From assembly GCA_948470475.1 (NCBI GenBank), contig OX419344.1, forward strand, positions 20,493,725-20,557,724: DNA of 64,000 nt, in the 5' to 3' direction. The position numbers and the translations under genes were made by a program. This DNA comes from Galaxea fascicularis (lineage: Eukaryota > Cnidaria > Anthozoa > Scleractinia > Euphylliidae). Each line of letters opens with the position of its first letter. The first letter of the stretch is position 1. Positions 57,513-64,000 of this stretch are shown piece after piece. The notes beneath the pieces are model-generated. The model did no database searches. It saw only the letters and a list, made by a program, of their open reading frames with translations, and was not told the origin of the DNA.

Positions 57513-57926
57513 CGGGCTTCACTCTTTTGCAATTGCAAAGATGCATTTTAATACAAGCGCTATGATCCATTACACTTAAAACTTTTTACTTGAAGTTCAA
57601 ACATTCTTTGACCTGCAACCGATCGCTTGCAGGACAGCCAATTGTATTTGTGTAAAATGTTAATACCCGTGACACTGCAAATACTCATACTGAATTTAGA
57701 CGATGGCCAGTCTGTTCTTTCAGGGACACATGGTGACTGGTTGATCCCAAAATGGGTCCCACATGCCGCAGTGAAATAAGCTTATGCGGTTGAAAATCAA
57801 GAATAAAGACTTGGAAAAACAGTTTTATTACTAGTGGAAGCTGTCTGAATTTCCTCATGGGGCTAGGGGGTGACGACTTGGTGTTATGTTAATTTCTGTT
57901 GTGTTTCTTAAATTGGAAATCAATAA

Positions 57927-58221
57927 TGGCAATTGAACTGAGTGGAGTGCAATTTGGTCTGAAATCATACGCGTGATTTGACATCACAGGTATGATTTTA
58001 GACCAAAATTGCACGACACGAAGTTCAATTGCCACTTTATTACACCCATTTTGAAATCACACAGTTTTTTTTGTCAATATTAATATTTATTTAATGTTCA
58101 CTTTTTTAAAAAACGGATGTGATTTAGAACAAAAATGGTGCAATTTGGGAATAAATTGCACTGTCGAGAGCCAATCAGATTTCATGAATGACGAGTGATT
58201 TCAAAATGGGTGTGATAAAGG
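57927..58221. mobile_element. two adjoining fold-back elements
   Basis: The first hairpin (57927-58034) pairs TGGCAATTGAACT with AGTTCAATTGCCA and GCAATTTGGTCTGAAATCAT with its partner. The second (about 58034-58221) pairs TTACACCCATTTTGAAATCA with TGATTTCAAAATGGGTGTGA. They may be one compound element. Confidence 0.7.
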
Positions 58222-58842
58222 CGCATTATCAGAAAGTTTTGTTACGGAAGGGGAGGTGTAAAATATGTTTGAGCTAAAACTATCAAAGAAGTCATGAACT
58301 TTGCTACCAATAAGAACTTAAGAAATTTTATGCCCGGGGCATCTTCTCTTATAAAACAGACTCCATCAGAAAAACGTTGAAGCAAAAGAAATTTAACTGA
58401 GAAACGTTTGACCCTTGATGCATTTGTCCCATTTCCCCTCCATTCCTCTCCCACATAGTCCCAGAGACCCTCCCACAACCCCCGAGGCCAGAGTTGTAAA
58501 TCGCATATTATTGACGATACGATTTTATTATTGCTAGCTGGAATCTCTTTTACTCGAGTTTTGCGGTATCTGACTCTTTTCTGCAATTTGAAAATTGTTC
58601 AAGACTAATTTTCGCGAATATGAGGGTCGCAGATGTATGCAAGAAAAAATTCTTGCCAAAGAGAGCGCTGTAATTAGCTGTTTCTGATTGGTCCTAACAC
58701 CTCATGCATATTCAATGCCTACCTCCCAGAACATGCGTCAAACCAAAGACCTTCTCAAGGAGTAAAGATGAGTGACTGCAAATTCTGGCCTTGAAATTAA
58801 ATTACGAAGATGGAATGATTCAGAAATTTGAAGGCTAAACCA

Positions 58843-59562
58843 ATGGACAATTCTCAGGAATATGCCTACGCTGAAAACAAAACCATGGTGAGTAACAATT
58901 TTCTACTCGGTCTCACTTTAGGCATTCAGTCAAGTTTCGAGCTCAAAGTAAGAAGCTTGAAAGGTTAACTCGCTGAGCAGTTGAAGTGTAAAGCTTTCTT
59001 CGTGCTGTACAGAAAAAAAGTTCGCAAACCATAAAATGACTGAAAGACAATTTAATATAACGACCAGTAAAGAGAACAGAAAACTGTCTCAAAGTTGAAT
59101 TTTGAGCCTCGAAATATTGTACCGATTGTAAATTCAGTTTCTTCGACGAAGCACGTGCTTTCAAACACAGCGAATGCTTTTGCTATTTTAGTTGGTTTCA
59201 GTTGTTGTGACTAAACATTTCATACTTTAAAATCAGTTTCACTGGCGCCCTAATAAAACCTTCAAAATATGGCAAAACAATTTTATTTGGGTACTTTGAA
59301 AACTTCCAAAGACTGGACGTTTTAAAATTCATAAGCCGTTGCAAAGAAAAACTTATCATCGGTTAGACTGTGCGCCATCGCCCCCTCGACGCATAATTAA
59401 TTAAAATCAAGTGTTTTATTCACCATTGGTGTTGTATGTTCTCAACAAGAACTCATGGATCCTTTATTCCTTTTTTGACAGATGTTTATTCTTCAAGTGC
59501 AAGGAGGAAACAATCACAAGAAAAACACAAACATTGGGCTTTGGAAGAAGGACTCCAGATAA
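58843..59562 (+). CDS. candidate two-exon small ORF (41 aa)
   Basis: ATG at 58843 in ACCAATGG context opens a 15-codon exon (58843-58887) reading MDNSQEYAYAENKTM, followed by the donor GTGAGT. A strong acceptor (TTTATTCCTTTTTTGACAG) at 59481 starts an in-phase exon, 59482-59562, reading MFILQVQGGNNHKK and so on to TAA. The product resembles nothing known and has no domain. It could be the first exon of a gene reaching beyond the window, a non-coding transcript or chance. Confidence 0.25.
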
Positions 59563-60657
59563 GAGTTGATCGACCTAAGTTATTGTAGGAAAATACCTCA
59601 GTTTGATAGATGATGGCTGTATAAAGAAGAAGCAAACGATCACTAAATTCACGGCAAATCACTTCCAGTCTTAGCTAGAATCAAATACTTTCATTTAAAT
59701 ATTGGAGCTCAGAAATTTAACTTATTCTTTTGGTGGGATAGGAAGGGGGGTGGGTATCGAATAACAAAGGAAATTTCAGATGAGATTTTTCATTCGCGAT
59801 TGAATACACCAGCCATCATCATCATATCAAGAAAGGTATTTTTGTCTTAAGAATGTAAAACGTTACCTCTGAGCGATCCTTCATTTAAATGTTGTGTTGT
59901 TTTGTTTTGATTGATGGCATTATGCCGGGATTTTCACAACAATTTTCCAAACGACAAGCTAGTTGTGAGTTCGGTCTATTTAATTACGAAACTTGGGTAA
60001 TTTCAAGCGATCGCTCAAGGTGACGTTGCTATGTCAAGGTTCGCTTAAGGTGGAACTGACAAGCATCTGGGTGTTGTTTAAAAATCATCTTCACTGTAAA
60101 AAGGACAAATTAATCAAATCTATGAAAGCGTTTGCACAAGACATTCAAGGCACAAAAACAGACTCTGGGTTGAAAAAATTAGGATTGGCAAATGAGAACA
60201 GGTATCTTTAAGACGACTTTCACAGTTTACCAAAGCAGATTAAGGCGTTGATTGAAGTCACTATATGGAAAACACGAATCTAATGAAACTGCACAGAAGA
60301 TAACTTGAAAACTAGTTTTAACTGTGGACATTGTGAACACTTGCTATCAAAATTCACAGTTTGAGAGAAAATGAAATTGAGAGCAATTTACTAGTTGAAG
60401 TTGTATTTTCCTTTCGTATGGCACTTTTCTCTCTGAAAGGTTATCCAAGCCAAATTTAGCAACTGTGCCACTAACAAAATGAAATCACTTTGCGAGAAGT
60501 CGACTTCAAATTTATTACAAATGATGGAATAACCGGGGGGGGAGGTACACAAATTTCACCTCCCCCAAAAGTTTGAACAAGCAACTTGTGACATACAAAA
60601 ATTATTGTATTTTCCATTTTCAATATGAGCAGATCAGGGCAAGAAAGAACGCTTTCA

Positions 60658-61160
60658 TAATAGACCTTTCCGCGGTAAAATCCGCTATTTTGAAAATAGG
60701 GCAAACAGCGCGCAAAATATAGTGTTTGTATGAGGATTGCGATGTGAAAAAACTTTGGGATATAGGGTATCTGTAGAAACGTTAATGATGAAGGCAATTT
60801 AGAGGGCCAAACATTATTCCTTTTAAAGCTGAGGGATAAAGCTGAGCTAGAAAGCGAGTAAACGCGTTTTTAATTTTCCATACATTTGCCTGTAATCTCC
60901 GCGAAGACAGGCGGGAAAAAAATACTGGCAAATGTATGGGAAATTAATAACGCGATTACTTGCTTTCTAGCTAAGCTCTATCCCTCAGCTTTAAAAGGAG
61001 TAATGTTTGGCCCTCTAAATTACCTTTACCGATCAAAGTTTGTCCAGATTGCCAGTATTACAATGTTATTACACATGTCAATGCCCATACAAACACTGTA
61101 TTTCGCGCGTTGTTTGCCCTATTTTCAGAATGGCGGATTTTACCTCGAAAAGATCTATAA
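60658..61160. mobile_element. 500-bp fold-back element
   Basis: The left arm (60658-60890) contains GTAAAATCCGCTATTTTGAA, AATAGGGCAAACAGCGCGC and AGCTGAGGGATAAAGCTGAG. The right arm (60925-61160) carries the inverted forms with about 85-90% identity. The arms are over 200 bp each around a centre of about 35 bp. The open frame at 60886-61332 crosses the right arm and is not a gene. Confidence 0.8.
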
Positions 61161-61712
61161 AACTCTTCGGTCAATAGATCGTTGTCACATGACGTCACGG
61201 CGGCCATATTGGTGCAAAAGACTAAACGCTTCACCCCTGGTACCTTGTAGTTCCACCTTAACACTGAACAGTTGTCATGGGAACATGAGGCAAGGAATAC
61301 TGTTTAACAAATTTTTCAGCTCAGTGCTTTAGTCCTATTGGAAACAAACAGATCAATATTTCTGGTACACAAATTATTGACAAAACGTTTGATGCAAGCA
61401 ATTGATTGAATCAATTTAACTAAATTTTTCTCACACTATACAATATGCTTGGCAAAGGGAACCACGAATCGAAATTATTTTAATTTTGTGCCTTGATGTT
61501 CTCTTGACATACTGTAGCAGGTAACATAAACTGATGTCTGGTTGTAATAATGCAAGCAAAAACGCTTTAAAACGACATTTAGGCAACAGAAGGAATGAAG
61601 ATTAGTTATTTTCCCATTGCGTTTCTTAGTTCGATTAAAACTGGAACAAATTCAGATTTAACAAAAAAATTGCTGAAAGATTAAAATCACAATTAAAATT
61701 GTTTCAAATTTC

Positions 61713-61868
61713 AATAGGCCATATTCGTATTCTCGGTATTGAACTGGATCTAGCATGAAGTGGAGACTCTTGCAGGGGAATCTTTTCATATGTAAATGTA
61801 TTTCCCCGCAAGAGCCTCCACTTCATGCTAGATCCAGTTCAATACCGTGGATACGTATATGGCCTATT
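61713..61868. mobile_element. 156-bp palindromic MITE, long copy
   Basis: It has the same ends as 1927-2033 (AATAGGCCATATTCGTATTC), with an additional paired stretch GACTCTTGCAGGGGAA facing TTCCCCGCAAGAGCC and a loop of about 20 bases. Confidence 0.85.
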
Positions 61869-62248
61869 TGTTTGTCACAAATTCAGTGATGTATGTCGTG
61901 GAACACTCTAAGAAAATAAACATTTTGGCTACTAAGAGCTAAGATTTTTCAAGCATGGCGAAAGGAAGCGAAAGAGAACCAAATGAATGATTGGACCTCG
62001 GACAAATCATAGCACTTTTCTTCAGTGTTTAATACCCACCAACCATACAGTGGGAATGATATTGAAAAGATTGCGGTTCAAAACTGGATCTTTCTGTTTC
62101 CCAAAATGCTAAATCGATATTCAATTATGATATTGTTTCAAACATGCGTGTAAAAGGCAGCAATTGACTGAGTCAAATCTTGGTTGTTTTGCCGATATCG
62201 ATTTTGTACAAATTTGCTTCAGTTGATTTCTTCCATTCAAAACGATCC

Positions 62249-62656
62249 TTAAAGTGCACCTAACCCTAAAATATTTTTTTCGCTTAAATACATCTTTGCA
62301 CCTGTTCAAACCAAATCTTGACTATTTGTAGGCTATAAAAGTTACGAGTCATCTGTCCCACGACCGAGCTAGTAAGGGGCATGGGTCTATTCCTTACATG
62401 ACGTCACAAACTGGTTTGCATTGCATTAAGTCTTTGTAAAAATGCATGTAAAGCAGTTTGTGACGTCATGTAAGGAATAGAGCCATGCCCTTTCAAGCTC
62501 GGTCGTGGGACAGATGATGGCTAGATTTCGTAACTTTTACAGCCTATAAAAAGTCAATAATTGATTGAAATAGGCGCAAAACGGCGCAATATGTTCCAGA
62601 CAGGTGCAAATATTTATTTAAGCGAAAAAAATATTTTGGGGTTAGGTGCACTTTAA
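62249..62656. mobile_element. 408-bp TTAA-bounded palindromic MITE
   Basis: Left end TTAAAGTGCACCTAACCC, right end GGGTTAGGTGCACTTTAA. The arms stay paired for most of their length, including GTCCCACGACCGAGCT and TTCCTTACATGACGTCAC. TTAA at both ends fits a piggyBac-like or Kolobok-like target duplication. No coding sequence. Confidence 0.85.
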
Positions 62657-63257
62657 CCTAAAACACAAACGCAATTTTGAGTTGAGTTCAATTCTCAGAC
62701 TCTAAAATCTCTTTTGAATGCTATTATTATACGAGATTGATATCCTACCATGGGATAATTTGTTCGTGGAAAAAAGTACTGAAAGAATACCAAAGATTTT
62801 ATCTTAACGAAGCTTCGTTGTCTTGAAAAAAATTAGCATATTCAGCACGTAACAAAAGTGCAAATTAATTCGAAAAAATTATGGTTTACAATAACAACCT
62901 TTTGCCAAATATATCCTGCAAGATCTTTGATGCATTTGTACGATGAAAATACAAAAGCTATGATTCGGTTATTTCGACCACGAAAACAAAACAAAAGCAT
63001 TGTAATTGATTGTACAAAAAAGGGTGGGACAATTTGTTGTAATGATAAATGCGCGAGGTTTGAATTGCTTGCATTATCATCTCGACCAGACATCAGTTTT
63101 AGTTCTGTAATGTTAAAACCTTGTTTAACTAGTCAGTATTACATGGGCCAAAGAAGGCAAGTGAAAGCACCTTTTCAATTTTCAATGAAATTTGTAATAG
63201 AGAAATTGCTTTGATTATTTGGAAACGAAATCAAATTTCAGGTAAAGCAAACAAAAT

Positions 63258-63500
63258 AAAACAGTAGGCAAGGGAAAAAAGTGTTTGTATTTAACAAAAC
63301 TGGCTGGAAAACAAAAGGAATTTAGCAACTGAGAAGTAACAAATATTTGTCTTGATATTTTAGAGCAAATCAAACTTCGAATTACGGCAGCTCAAAACAA
63401 TAGGCAAACGAGCAAAGTGTTTGTAGTTGACAAAACTGACTAGAAAACAAAACGAATTTAGCAACAGAGAAGCAACAAACATTTGTCTTGATATTTTAAA
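63258..63500 (+). repeat. tandem duplication, period about 136 bp
   Basis: The word AAAGTGTTTGTA recurs 136 bases apart (about 63278 and 63414). Both are followed by AACAAAACTGGCTGGAAAAC-like and TTTGTCTTGATATTTTA words, with about 88% identity over 110 bp. Confidence 0.8.
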
Positions 63501-64000
63501 GCAAAAAAAATTCATTATGTTTACGAAGAGGTGAAAATGGTTGACATAAAATACAGAAGTAAAATCAAATATTTAGAAACTAAGTGGCCAAAGAACCTGA
63601 GACAGTAAAACCAAAGAGAAGATTGAATAAGCTATCGTTTAGGACGAATTGATTTTGTTTTAATGTGCTTTCATTTCTCTCCTCCTGTCCTGTGTAATCG
63701 GCTGAATACGCAAAGCTACAACGAGTTGCAAAAATACTTGAGACATTGTACGCCATTTGGCCTTGAATGACGTTTCCATGATCTTCCGCTTTCCCTCCCC
63801 CTCCCCCTCTTATCAATGTTGTTCACGGTGCAGCACCATGCTCGAAACTTTGAGGAACAACTTTGAAAGGGGGAGAGGGAGGGGGTGTGTATTGTATCTC
63901 ATAGATTTGTTGGCGGCAGCGTTTTAGAGAAAGAAGAGACGTTTTTGATGGCGAATGTCTCAACAATTTTGCAACTGGTTGTCTCAATGCTAGTGCACTG

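Larger units (their letters stand above)
52844..58842. other. gene-free interval after the TNF receptor
   Basis: The 3' UTR begins at 52844. No second gene was recognised. The interval carries repeats of several families (53706-53912, 54470-54677, 54830-55096, 55150-55380, 55413-55540, 56358-56510, 57400-57509, 57927-58221). A frame of 114 residues on the minus strand at 58586-58242 resembles nothing I know. Confidence 0.5.
59563..64000. other. gene-free right end of the window
   Basis: No gene was recognised. It holds three long palindromic elements (60658-61160, 61713-61868, 62249-62656) and a tandem duplication (63258-63500). The frame of 118 residues at 62858-63214 has no family resemblance. 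Confidence 0.5.

Noticed and set aside
60886..61332. 148-residue plus-strand frame
   Set aside because: It overlaps the right arm of a long fold-back element; no domain recognised.

Overview
The window is animal nuclear DNA. Genes are split into short exons (mostly 50-280 bp) with GT-AG introns of 0.1-4 kb. The spaces between exons are full of fold-back MITEs, tRNA-derived SINEs and minisatellites. The gene content (mitochondrial EF-G, TXNDC16, a four-repeat TNF receptor with a death domain) and the style of the dispersed repeats point to an anthozoan cnidarian, most likely a stony coral. The species assignment is inference from memory of repeat style, not a database match. There is no sign of a bacterial or viral genome, no operon and no CRISPR array.

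Layout. 1-2763: gene-free repeats. 2764-13164 (+): the last eleven visible exons of mitochondrial elongation factor G (GFM1); its 5' part lies outside the window. Inside one GFM1 intron, on the opposite strand, sits a complete two-exon thiopurine-methyltransferase-like gene (9135-8044) with a histidine-rich insert. 15846-15307 (-): an intronless PTB/PID-domain gene. 18947-35988 (+): a complete TXNDC16-type ER thioredoxin-like protein in 25 exons whose phases all agree (1002 aa, signal peptide, C-terminal RDEL). 35989-45787: about 10 kb without a recognisable gene. 45788-52843 (+): a TNF receptor superfamily member with signal peptide, four cysteine-rich repeats, a transmembrane helix and a p75NTR-like death domain, and two candidate first exons. 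52844-64000: repeats, including several long palindromes, plus one weak two-exon small-ORF candidate.

The genes do not form a pathway: mitochondrial translation, methyl transfer, adaptor signalling, ER folding and death-receptor signalling are merely neighbours. The repeat layer is the most informative extra signal: a MITE with perfect 9-bp target duplications, TTAA-bounded fold-backs, a SINE inserted inside a MITE, near-perfect hairpins of 107-166 bp, and a 105-bp minisatellite unit at four separate loci. I found no convincing undescribed multi-gene system. The oddest protein feature is the His-rich loop of the methyltransferase. Exon boundaries were read by eye from splice consensus, reading phase and family resemblance; no alignment or transcript was available.
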